Origin: Zygnema circumcarinatum
Lineage: Eukaryota; Streptophyta; Zygnematophyceae; Zygnematales; Zygnemataceae
Length of the DNA: 64,000 bases
Direction of reading: 5' to 3'
Assembly (NCBI GenBank): GCA_037447605.1
Contig: CM074807.1
Span: 2,589,429 to 2,653,428, forward strand
The notes below the pieces were generated by a model, which saw nothing but the letters and a program-made list of their open reading frames with translations, was not told where the DNA came from and searched no databases. A program made the translations under genes and the position numbers. Below, one piece after another: positions 14,901-24,941 of the stretch; position 1 is the first letter of the stretch, and each line of letters begins with the position of its first letter.

Positions 14901-15614
14901 GATTATTGTAGTAAAACAGGTTATACTCAAGGCTCTCTGTCTTCTTCCGGGCAGCAGCTTGACCATGTAATGGCCGTGACATTCACAAGGGCATACAGCT
15001 CGTTTTATGAGGTAGGCGAAGATTAGCTGTTTTTTTTATTACTGACAATCTAGTTAGTGGTCGATGCTTTTGGGTTGCAGGATCAGCAGCTCAAGGCACA
15101 TGAAGCACAAGCGAAGAAGAAGCAGAAGGAAGCTGAGCAACGGCAAAAACAGAAGGCAACCGTGAAAGAAGGGAAAACTCCGTTCTTCCCGAAGAAGTGT
15201 GAGTGACAACTATGAGAGAGCGGGTGCAATGAGTTTGATCAGACAGTCACTACTGTTTTTCTTCCTCGTTTTCTTACCCTCTTCCTCAGGAAGCATTCCG
15301 TAAACAAAACCAGTCAATGAGGAAGCACCTGACCATCTCATTGGCTTTTCGGAGTGGTTGTACAGCGGAAAAACGCAAGCAGGCGCTGATCGAGAAGTAC
15401 CAAGAGTTGAAGGTATGGTCTCTGATGGGGGGGGGTCCCATATCTCAGGCTGTCGGCTTTGTTTTCATGGCTGCCCGAGGACTGGGTCAGTGGTTGACAC
15501 ATTCCGGATCTGCCCGTGCAGGCTGCAGGTAAGCTGGAGGCTTTCCTGGCAAAGCGGAGAAAGAGGAATGCATCGAAAGAGCACAAGAAGCTTCCCGATA
15601 GGCGCTCAGTGTGA
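11968..15614 (+). CDS. RRP36: rRNA-processing protein RRP36 (DUF947)
   Basis: Nine exons: 11968-12033, 12251-12381, 13467-13533, 14312-14364, 14480-14534, 14730-14804, 15081-15198, 15366-15412 and 15522-15614; phases agree, 234 residues. RRP36 is a nucleolar component of the 90S pre-ribosome needed for early pre-rRNA cleavages on the way to 18S rRNA. Family landmarks appear in order: acidic N-terminus, DAPFEVLQKLRSLG, RDNKNRPQELPSKRPVPR, VVRDPRFESLCGELDE, FKAAYGFLYTENLPEERQ, a long charged coiled coil (KLQKLLKKEKDATRREEHKL onward), GKTPFFPKKSEKRKQALIEK then YQELK, and a C-terminal basic motif FLAKRRKRNASKEHKKLPDR. An overlapping ATG at 11933 opens another frame that soon stops. Confidence 0.95.
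12701..12836. mobile_element. MITE-like TIR element 3, inside RRP36 intron 2
   Basis: 136 bp with perfect 9-bp ends AGGGCGTGT and ACACGCCCT. It is flanked by a 3-bp AAT duplication (12698-12700 and 12837-12839). The interior is rich in TTCGAA and TTTCGGA words. It shares the AGGG..CCCT end structure and 3-bp A/T target with the two elements near 8 kb, but has a different subterminal sequence. Confidence 0.8.
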
Positions 15615-15874
15615 GCTATTGAGCCGCTTCCTACATAGAGTTGAGCTCTGGGTAGCGCGCGCACATGCCCATGTCGGAGGCCGCCCTTGTACAGCATTCA
15701 ATCCTGTTGAATTTTCCCTTCATCTCCTCTCTGCCAAGACCGAGTTTTCTTCTTGTGATTGATGAAAGTCTGCCTTTGTCAAATGTAAAGTGCAGTGAAA
15801 TTTCCATCCTGGACAACCTGTGACCTCCTTAGCTTCCACCACTTGTGAAATCATTCCGAAGTGCGGGAAAATGG

Positions 15875-16000
15875 CATTGAACTCACGATGGCGAGGCATC
15901 AAATGTACATGGACAAAAGCAGAAAGTGGAACCACGAGGGACTGGTCGCAAAGGACCTAAGCATAAAAGAAAAAAGCTAAGAGCGGAAAACTACGCCTAG
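15875..16000 (+). repeat. Dispersed repeat, copy B
   Basis: 126 bp starting CATTGAACTC and ending AAAACTACGCCTAG, closely similar to 63862-63988. Shared words include GATGGCGAGG, GTGGAACCACGA, GGACTGGTC and GCGGAAAACTACGCCTAG. It has no open frame or obvious TIR. Confidence 0.85.
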
Positions 16001-16009
16001 AAGCCGTTC

Positions 16010-16480
16010 AGAAGCCGTTGACCTATTTCGAGTGATTACGAGTAAGTGCCATCTGACAGCCAAATTAACCGTCTCCTCTCCAACGGTCACGTAACGGCAC
16101 TGTCCAACAGACCGTTAACGGTTATAGCGGCGCCTGTCGCGCCCTCCAACCGCTTCCCGAGGCCGTTTGGACCGATAACGTCCACTGAAGCTGGTACGGT
16201 ACGGCCGAATATTCCGTCGGCAGATCCTCGCACGTGTGGGACAGTTAGGCCGCCGCTGCCATCCGTACGCCCATTGACCGAGCAGCCGAGTCAACTGCCG
16301 GCAGTTCAAGTCCGTACGATATGCTGCGCTCGGTGGGCCGTACGGTACAAACCGTACAGGTTACCGACGCAACGGCCCTCGGGCCTCGGCCCGTTCCAAT
16401 AAGGGACGAGGGAGGGAGGGCGTGGCGACATGGAGGGCGGCGAGCGCAGAGCCGTCGGATAGATCCGACGGCTGAGGGTC
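16010..16480. promoter_or_regulatory. GC-rich, GTAC/G-box promoter-like block in a convergent gap
   Basis: Contains CACGTG at 16231-16236, many CGTAC/GTACGG words and a perfect 11-bp-arm hairpin AGCCGTCGGAT-AG-ATCCGACGGCT (16450-16473). Directly after it is the plant telo-box AAACCCTAA at 16486-16494. Such a combination is normal in front of plant genes, but no gene is found beside it. Confidence 0.4.
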
Positions 16481-17356
16481 GTTGCAAACCCTAATTTTGA
16501 ACGTGCAGTTGTGCGTGGCGATATGTCCTCAGGGCAGGGAAGATTGTTTTTGGCTGCTCAGCGTTAGCGATCATTCATTCATTCCTTCGTTACTTAGCCT
16601 TCAATTTGTGAGTACGTTGGAGCTACTGACCTCGAAAAGATTTGAGGCTGGACTGTTTCGTAGTGGAATTGCGCCTGTGCCTCCTCACTCGAAGCATTCG
16701 AGCAACAAAAAGATTAACATGCGCACATACCCAATTAATTGCGACATTTTGCACATTGACAGAGCAAACCCGAGACAACACCTTCTGCGGATTGTAAGAG
16801 AGGAAGTGACCTCACTCTGCCTTAGCACTCGCTGCTGCAAATTTTGACGCGCAACACATTGCTGACAATTCGAACCACCCAGTCGCTTCCTTGGGAGTTC
16901 AATAGAAGCAAAAAATATCCGCAGAACTTTATTGCAGAATTAAGATGATACAGATAAAAACCTGTTTTTCTCAATTTCCTGCTGAATTTCAGCAGAATTC
17001 CTCCTAACGCTGACCTGCTGCTGCCCCCCCCAAACCCAATCTATCGCTTTCCCTACCCCTTGTTCTATGGCTGCCCCCCGAGCATCCTGCATGCTCAAGA
17101 TAACCCCCCCCTGTCTGCCCCAACCATCCCTGCTGCCTGCAAAAGCTCGGGGATTTCGCTTATCCCCTCCGACTTTTTATTGCAAACAATTTTCCGCCGC
17201 CAGCCGTCTCCGCTTACATAATACACTAATATAATTAGCCCTAAATCAATTCATAGAATATTCATATCACGCATACTCCCACCAATCCCTGCAAAAGCTG
17301 TACAAATATCATCATTACCCCCTTCCCAAAAGCGCACCCAGACACTCTTCGAGTCT

Positions 17357-19418
17357 CTAAGCCGCTGCAACCGACACCAAATCCGCCCGCTTTGCGTCCT
17401 TCTCCAAGGGCCCCTCCCCCTCCACAGACTCCTGCCTCTTGTGCTCCGCCCTCTGCCCCTCCCCCTCGAGGGCCTCCTCCACCTCCTCCTCCTGATGCCT
17501 CTTGTGCTCGTTCACAGCCTCCAGCACCTCCTTCAGCTTCTCCACTCCCTCCTGCACCGCGGGAGGGGAGAGGTGGGCCGCCGCGAAGCAGCGCGTGGGT
17601 ACGGGCACATCCCCGACCGCGAGAGTGGGCTCAGTGCCCACGCGGGATGTGCGCACCATCGCCTTCCAGAAGGCATGGGTTTGCGCGACCATGTTCAGAG
17701 TGTACTCGCGGGGCATCGCCTTCTCCTCGAGGGCAAACTTGTTCAGAGGCTTGCCGTCGAAGGTCTTGTATGTGCGGAACCACTCCCTGCAGGACGAATG
17801 AGCGAATGACTCAGTCACAGTCTGAAAACTCCTGTATGAGACTAAAATCATCCGCAGAATCTCCGGAGTCCAGAGTTTAGCAGAAAAGCTACGGACGATG
17901 AGAACTACAGGAATTGCTGCGATGTAAATCTCTCCCCCATAACTGAGTCAAAATATCTGGTGAACGAAGTTCATGCAGTCATGCAAAGGGCCAGAGAGAC
18001 TTCCTAACCTTCCCGAGACCTACAAACATCCACCTTGCCCCAGTCTGTGCCCTATGTTCGCCCTTCTGTACCATTCCCTCCATATCACTCTCCTACAGTC
18101 CCGTGCCACCCACAGCTCCACACTCACGCAAGGGACGCAACCCGCCCATTCCTGCTTCCGTTGCCAGTCCAGCACTCCCTACTAAACCACAAATCGTCCT
18201 CTCAGCAACCCCTAAAATAGCCCTCCATCTCTCGACCGCGCTCTTACCTGATAGCAGAGAGAGTTCCGGGGAAGTGCTCCTCCATGTCCGTGACGTCATT
18301 CACGAGAGCCGCCCGTGGGTCGGAGGCGGCGATGGCAACCACCTTCCAGTCGAGCTCGCCCTCGTCGATCATGGCGAAAGCTGCACTCACAACCACATTC
18401 GACCCATCCCCTCAGCCCTCCTTCCCACTAACGAATCTTCCAGCCTCTCCAACAAATCAAAATGGCGTCCTTTACCGATAACTTTCTCAATTCCCCTACC
18501 CCTCCTATCTCTCTACTACCCTCTCTCCCATCTCCAGGGCCACCTACCTCCAATGGGCTTGACTTCATAGATTCCGCCGGAGGTAGCGGTGTGCTGCCCG
18601 ATCTCCACAACATCGACGGGATCGTTGTCGCCAATGTGGCCGTCGCAGTCCTCGCTCGCATGCGTTGGGTCCTCCCACGTCTGCACGCGCACAACTCGCC
18701 ATTAGTCTCTCCGCCCATCCGCGAAGAGTACAGCACAGCACTTCGTTCAAGTCTCCAGACCTAACTCCCTCCACCCTTTTCTGCTTCTCCTCCCTCACCT
18801 GGGGCAGCATGCCGTAGTTCCACAGAATGTCAATGGCGTAGGAGCGCGGCTTGCCCTTCTTGGAGTCCTGCTTGATAGGGTTTCCGGGCTCATTCGTGGC
18901 AACCTGCACAGGGAACATCAAATTCAGTGAGCCCCTCAATCCTCCTCCTAACTCCCTCCTCCCTCCTTTATTCGCAACCAAAGGAGGCAATGTTCGGCCG
19001 GTTCAGAGGCAGCCCGGGGGCGCACCTCATACTTGGCGCGCGTATTTTTAGGGATCTCGCAGACGAAGTTGAGGAGGCCCTGCCCCGCGTAGAGCGGCAC
19101 CGAGTGCCAGGGCGAGATGGCGCGGCCCTCCGAGTTCTTGAAGTGCAGGCGGTAGTCCAACGTGCCCACCTCGCCGCTCTCCAACACCTGCAGGCGGCCG
19201 CAAGCACTGTCAGAAGAGGTTTTGAAAGTCGCCGGACGGCAGCCCGTCTCCACGCACACACACAACGCAAGCTTTGACGGATTTTTCTCGAGGGACAGAG
19301 ACGAGAGGGGGGAGGGAGGAGGGCTGCAGCTCACCTTGAGAGTGTGGTTGGCGACGTCGCGCGCAGTGGCGCACTCGCACTTGTGTTGCGTGTTGCGGTT
19401 CGAGCTGACGTTCACCAT
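17357..19418 (-). CDS. Soluble inorganic pyrophosphatase, plastid (PPA6-like) type
   Basis: Six exons on the minus strand: 19335-19418, 19026-19187, 18799-18903, 18548-18680, 18248-18380 and 17357-17786; phases agree, 348 residues. The enzyme hydrolyses PPi to two phosphates and so drives biosynthesis. The family signature GDNDPVDVVEIG is present (D135, D137 and D140 bind Mg), with ISPWHSVPLYAG, GNPIKQDSKKGKPRSYAID, LWNYGMLPQTWEDP, AMIDEGELDWKVVAI, HFPGTLSAIREWF and FDGKPLNKF. The absence of an FPYKGY-type insert and the LLPQTWEDP-like form resemble plant plastid PPA6. Two oddities: no long transit peptide precedes residue 28, although the frame stays open through the CT-rich leader without an ATG, and about 60 residues rich in Glu, Lys, Arg and Ala follow the catalytic domain. 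Confidence 0.93.
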
Positions 19419-19428
19419 GGCGCCGGCG

Positions 19429-19500
19429 GAGGGAGGGAGGGAGGGAGGGAGGGAGGGAGGGAGAGAGGTAGAGAGGGAGAGAGGTAGAGGAGGGAGGGAG
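19429..19500 (+). repeat. (GGGA)n tract in the pyrophosphatase 5' leader
   Basis: Nine or so GGGA units followed by GAGAGAGGTA repeats. On the coding (minus) strand it is a CT-rich leader ending 10 bp before the ATG. Confidence 0.9.
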
Positions 19501-21299
19501 AGGGGGAGGAAAGAGACTGAACGCAACGCACGTAACGCACTACAAGGAGGGGCGCAAACAACGGCTCTGTCTCTCGGAGGGCGGGGGGGGCTTCTAATAT
19601 AGTGGCTGAGATGTCACGTCACGCAGGGGCCGTACGGAAGGAAGGGGCAGTGGCCGCCACGTGGCAGATTCCGGGTCCCATCGCGAGCGCATCGGACGGC
19701 CTCGCGCGAAGTTCGGACCGACAGCGATGCGGGGATGGCCGCGGTCGCACGTGCGAGGGCCCGGAAGGGGACTCCGCCGATGGCTCCGTCGACCTCGCGG
19801 GCGGCATCTCACGCGCGGCATCGCGCGATGCTTTTCTTTTTGCGGGCAGGGGCAGGGCCGGGGGCACGGGCAGGGGCGCGCGGTCCCTGGGCGGCCAACC
19901 TGAGGCCGCCACGTGGCGCACGGAGCGGTCCCGGGGCAGTGTCAGGTTTCGCGCCGATTGGCCGCGCGCATTGGAGATACCACGCGGCCTGCGCGCCGCG
20001 GCCCGCGCCAGCTGGCGCACTCCCCGCAAACCGCGGGATCGCGCCGGGCAGGATCTCCGCCCTCGCAAGTGCGAGGACGAAACATTTCGAGGTGCGGGCA
20101 GCCAGATGTTTTGGGCGGGCAGCCCGGCGGCAATGATTTCCGCCCAGTAGCCGGAGGAACGCCCGCGCGGCGACGTGGCGGTGGTCGTACGGACATATGG
20201 TACGAACGGTACGGACGGGGCGGGCGAGGCGGGGAGCTCCGGGAAACGTTCACCAACCGACGGCAACGGCGCCGACCGCAACGGCGGACACGTGTCAGCG
20301 CCGGCGGGATGTGACGCCCGCGGAGTGACGCGGTTTTGACTCTTCTTATGACGTCACAGTCGGCCAGCGCGGTGCCGGCTGTCGGAATGCGACGGCCGGC
20401 GGCGGGGGGCAGGAGATTTCAACATTGCCGGCGGCGAGCGCGACGCGTGCCAGGGCCCGCCGGGAGGCCGTACAGCCTACGGAACCTACAGCCTTGTGTG
20501 TTCAAGCAGTTCTATGCTTCGTGAGCCGCCCCCGTTCCGTTCTGCCGAGGGGGGCCGGGGAGGCTCCCCCGTCAGTGGCTCGCGGGCCGCCGCCGACGAG
20601 CGCTCGGCGGCGCGCCACGTGGAGGGATCTGCGCCGCGCTGGGCCGCAGACGCGGGGACTCGCACGTGTTATAATTTCACTCGATTGGCCCTCAGGGCGA
20701 CAGGTCCGCGGATCGCGGACAGCTCGGCCAATCCGAGGGAGCCAGGCGGCACGCTAGCCCAAGAGGCCGATCTTTCCAAACGACCGGCCGGACTGCCGGG
20801 AGGGCCCCGAAGGACTGTCACGTGTCGATCTGTGAGTGGCTGCGGTGCTGCCGAGCTGGCCCTCCGAGTGGCCGTGCCTTGACCGCGAGCGACCGCCCGA
20901 GATCTGACAATTGCGAGGCGGCGGAGGCGCCGCGTTCCGTGCGCACAGTTGCGCGTTGCGTTGCGCGCGAACGGCGCGCGGGGCCGGAGAGGGGCGGAGC
21001 GACCCGGGCGGCACAGTCAACGCTGGTCAACGCGGGCGGCTGGCGCGGCGGGAGCTGCCACCTCGGCGACCTCGCTGAGGGGGGTCGGGTCACACGTGGG
21101 AGCCGTACGGCGCGGCTGCACGGGCGGGAGGGAGGGAGGGCGGGCGGGTGACCGGTGACGGCCGGCCTCGCCCTTCACTTCCCTCCCGAAGGCTTTGACC
21201 CGCCGCAGGCTTTGACTGACTGCCGAGCGGCGGAGAGTGAGGTGGCTGGTTGGTTGCGAAGGCCGAGGGCACAAGGCGGCCGCGGTGGGGCGCTTGATT
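19500..21299. promoter_or_regulatory. 1.7-kb GC-rich island upstream of the pyrophosphatase
   Basis: Very GC- and CpG-rich compared with its neighbours. It contains perfect G-boxes GCCACGTGGC at 19656-19665 and 19908-19917, another CCACGTGG near 20616, TGACGTCA at 20349-20356, and many GTACGG words. Long open frames exist in several frames on both strands, as expected where TA-containing stops are rare; none shows a domain or a splice pattern. I read it as promoter or CpG-island-like DNA, not genes. Confidence 0.5.
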
Positions 21300-21314
21300 A
21301 AAAAAAAAAAAAAG
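21300..21314 (+). repeat. A15 tract, followed by GG and A7
   Basis: It sits at the sharp boundary between the GC-rich island and ordinary sequence. It could be a retroposed poly(A) tail or a plain homopolymer. Confidence 0.6.
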
Positions 21315-22471
21315 GAAAAAAACACAATGAACGCGGCGCGTCATTGCGCCACTTTACTGCTTTAGTCGGCGGTCGCAGGAAGAGGGAGTCACTCGCTTGC
21401 GCGAAGTGCCTTCCCCTTTGAGGCCCGTCCATGGCAGAGAAAGGTGCCGCATGACAAAAAGTTCAAAGCCATTGATGGGCCCGCTCTAGACTTCACCATT
21501 TGGACTCAATTGTGCATGACTGCATGCACAACAATACGACAACATGTCAAGAATTTGTGACCGCTTGACCCTGTCAATTTGTTCTTGTTGCCTGGCTTCC
21601 TGTCGTACTATGAGAAACGTACGTCTAAAGCAACAGGAGGTGAGGGGGCAAGCGGGAGTGAGAATAGGCGGGAGAGAAAAGGAGTGAGGGAGTAGAGGGA
21701 AGTGGGAAATAAAAAACAGAGCAGACTCGTGGGAGTGTAGAGGGGAGGAGTGCATTCTGAGGAAGGTTAGTGAGGTCGAAGAAAAATCGAGGTAGAGAAA
21801 GATACTAGAGGGGGTGAGGAGGAAGTGTGAGGAGCGGAGAGAGAAGGAGAGAGTGAGAAGAGCACATGTGATTTTCTCGCTGTTCAAAGACCGAAATGGA
21901 ATTAGGGGAACTTTTTCTTTTGTAAAAAAAAGGCTTTTGATGTACAACACTTCCCTCCACTTCCCTCCACTTCCCTCCACTTCTTCCCACTTCTCTTCCG
22001 AGCAGCTACTGTTCTGTAAGGCGCGGGGGCTATCAAAAAGGGCACATTCAAGAAACGTGCCATTGTGGAGGCCGGGCAGAGCCTCAGCTCTCCTCACATA
22101 TGAACCCTTGTCCCAAGTTTTCCTTCTTTTTTCTTCTTTCTTGTGCCTCTACCAACTACTTCCACCCCCATCGTTCCTCTATTCCCAATGACTTTCCCTC
22201 GAGAGGAACCCCCGAGCTTGTAGTGAAGCAGCATCAGATTCCACCTTCTGAGTCGAAAGAACCCTTCCGCAAGGCTGCAGCCCGAGTGGCCTAAAGCCGC
22301 ATGTCCTGAGAACGAGACAGTTGGCAGCCTTACACGATGTCTCCACCTTTCAAAAAAAGCAGTGGTATTTGCTAAGCAAGCGGATGAGCTCGACCCTTAT
22401 TGTCTCGTCCTCAGTATGCGACTCCATTCTGATTGTGGTTCATTAGAAGAAGATAAGAATAGATAGTACGA
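21315..22471. other. Downstream flank of ATM
   Basis: No coding sequence is supported. It includes a purine-rich stretch (21640-21860) and a 10-bp tandem repeat ACTTCCCTCC (21949-21978 plus a degenerate unit to 21996). The 3' UTR and terminator of ATM must lie in the last few hundred bases. Confidence 0.6.
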
Positions 22472-24721
22472 TCATAGCCAGGCCCCCCATCCTGGAAACA
22501 TGACACAGAGGCGTGTGGTATCCTGTGCACTCTGTATGAGGTGCTGCACCTGCAAGGGAAGGAAGGACAGCTTAAGAATCAGTTTCATGCCATGCCAGCT
22601 CCTGTTCTTATCAACATCTGTACTATGAAACCCATGACCGGCCATTCCTTACGCGTGAACACTCTCACCTGTCCTTGCAGAGAGTGCAGTTCTCCCTCCT
22701 CATATCCGTCCAACTTCTGCTTCACGCGCAGCAGTGCTCGCGCTGCATCTTGATTGCCCTCAATGGCGTCTCCGGTACTCTCTAACTCTTCACTCTCCTC
22801 TTCGTCCACTCTTCCCTGCAAACGTCCGATTCACAGACGGACCCAAGTTTGACTTTTTGGAGACAGGAACATGGGCAGCAGAAAATGGAAACAATTGAGG
22901 TACTTGGACCCATAAGCGGATGCGAGATTGAGAGTCATCGCATAACCATACCTCCTGCAAGTGCAGAGCCTTGAGCGGAGAAAGGGCCCACTTGTAGAGG
23001 GGATCGTGGAGGAATACCTGCAATGCCCAGATAGTGTGCAGAATGAGCAAATGCTCTCTCTCTCTCTCCCTCCCTCCTCCCTCCCTCTGATTATCAGTGC
23101 TGAGGAGAATTTTCTACCATGACGATGGTGAGCAGTGCCTCCTTATTGGCTCGCAGAACGGCGAGAGTGGCCTCACAGCATCGCCGGAACACTCCCTCCA
23201 CGCCGCACACTCCCAACGCATCGACCAGATCGCGAGTGAGACGAAAGGGAACCTGCACATAGCACACATAGCGACTGAAGGTCAACAACACATGGAGGGA
23301 GAGGCAAAATCTCTATCACAAGGACACAGCGACACTAACATTGCAGAAGTGCGTCCGGATAAAGAACTGGTGGCTGATAACTCAGAGAATTAATAAGAAT
23401 TACGATGAAAAGCAGCCCCATGGTTGGTTTCCGAATTGGGGTGAGATTCGTGTTGTGTGCAATCTACAAGGTGGGCCAGTTTGCAACTCACCCTTTCTGG
23501 AGTCTTTAGCATGAGGCCCTGTTCAAATGCCACTCCAAGGTCTATGTGAACCACTTCTGCAGTCGCTGTATCCAGCAGGATATTCATGCTGTGCCTGTCC
23601 CCTAACCCCACAATGTATCCCACCTGCATGGAAAAGCAGCTTGTCGGGATAAGAAGCTTGCCAACTCAAGTATGGATGCATGCATGCGAGAGGAAAAGAG
23701 GCAGCAGAGGGCAGCACCATTGAGGCAGCTGCCAAACTGCGCGAGTACGCGAGTCGCTTTTCAAACCACGTTTCGGGCTGCGCAAAACGCTCGGTGAAGA
23801 AATGGCGCATGACAGGTCTGCAGGGAAAGCAGGAAGTCAGTCAAAGCAAAGAAAGCAGGAAGGGATGGGAAGGGGGAGGGATGGCAGGAGGTTCACACTT
23901 CACCTGAAATTATCGTACACTTTGGAAAAGGCTGCAAACTTGTCTGTTTCCTGCACCGGCTTACAATGAGTGGTATCAGGGGCTGCTTTTCCACTTTGTC
24001 ACGCAACAAAAAAGAAACACAACATCATACTATGAGAGTGGTGAACGAGAGGCAGGCAAAAGCGGAGGTCATGCGACATTGCAAAACCAAAATGACAAAG
24101 ATAGTTCAACATGCAAACTCACTCTTGTCATAACTTCACGGCACTTCAAGTACGTCCACTGACCAATCCCGTAGCGTGCATGTGCGCCAGAATCCTTCTT
24201 GCTGTCAAGTACAGCACATTTGTCAGATCATAAACTACGGGCAAACGTCGACCACCTAAGAATCTTGTTGTTCATTGTACCCTCCACAGATGGCCTACTT
24301 CACTGCTGGCAAGCCTAATGAAAGCGGGAAGGAACGCACGGTCCATGGAGGTAATCGCCGAGTGGAAGAGTGCCGTTGACCCACTCCAGCACACCCGCAC
24401 TCGGAGTGAAGGGCACAACCTGAAACCCACCAATTTAGAAAGATCAGCTTCAAATTCTACAATGCAAACTACGATTGCGCATGCTTTTCATGGTTTCACA
24501 GCATTACTGCAGGGCCAACACCCTGCCTTGTAGGTTCGGATATGCAGTTGGCGTGTGCGAGTATCGGGATGGTCCTTCAGAAGTGCATTGACGAGACCGA
24601 AAAGCTGCTCCATGACCTGCATCTCCATGCTCCGATGGCATCAGTTTCACCTGCCCCTCAGCGGTTCAGAAAATCCTAAGCCTGCCTCTGCTGCTGCCCA
24701 TCTGCTGATACCCATTTGCAT

Positions 24722-24776
<55 letters not shown>

Positions 24777-24941
24777 AGCACTGGAGACACAGAGAGAGTC
24801 ACCCACCGCATCTTGACGCAAATCGTCGTTGCCGGATTTGGCGAGCTGCTTGTAGAGGCGGCCGTCGGATCCGAGGCACTCCACTACTTTGGGGGCGTTG
24901 ATGCCGTTCATCACTCTGCCTCGTAGCAGATCAAAGACCCA
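22472..24941 (-). other. ATM: ATM kinase and FATC domain: eleven phased exons
   Basis: Exons: 24807-24941, 24527-24616, 24340-24419, 24123-24201, 23904-23950, 23718-23817, 23492-23623, 23118-23252, 22952-23017, 22669-22815 and 22472-22549 (stop 22472-22474). Motifs in order: [38 protein letters not shown] (the ATP-binding Lys lies in this stretch), [53 protein letters not shown] (catalytic loop Asp and Asn), [11 protein letters not shown] (metal-binding DLG), [33 protein letters not shown] and the C-terminal FATC tail [17 protein letters not shown]. All catalytic residues are intact. The junction 24527/24419 uses a GC donor. Confidence 0.95.

Larger units (their letters stand above)
15615..17356. 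other. Convergent intergenic region between RRP36 and the pyrophosphatase
   Basis: Both flanking genes end here. It contains a dispersed repeat (15875-16000), a GC-rich promoter-like block (16010-16480) and then plain AT-rich sequence to the pyrophosphatase stop codon. Small open frames on both strands lack family resemblance, and I assign none as a gene. Confidence 0.6.

Noticed and set aside
15300-15365. Upstream extension of RRP36 exon 8 (reading FRKQNQSMRKHL)
   Set aside because: Splicing from 15198 directly to 15366 gives the conserved PFFPKKSEKRKQ junction; the extension is intron.
19602-20882. Several long open frames on both strands in the GC-rich island
   Set aside because: They overlap in many frames, have no domain, no splice pattern and the composition expected where stop codons are rare.
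21486-22097. 203-residue minus-strand open frame after ATM
   Set aside because: Low-complexity Ser/Leu content from a purine-rich and tandem-repeat region, with no family resemblance.
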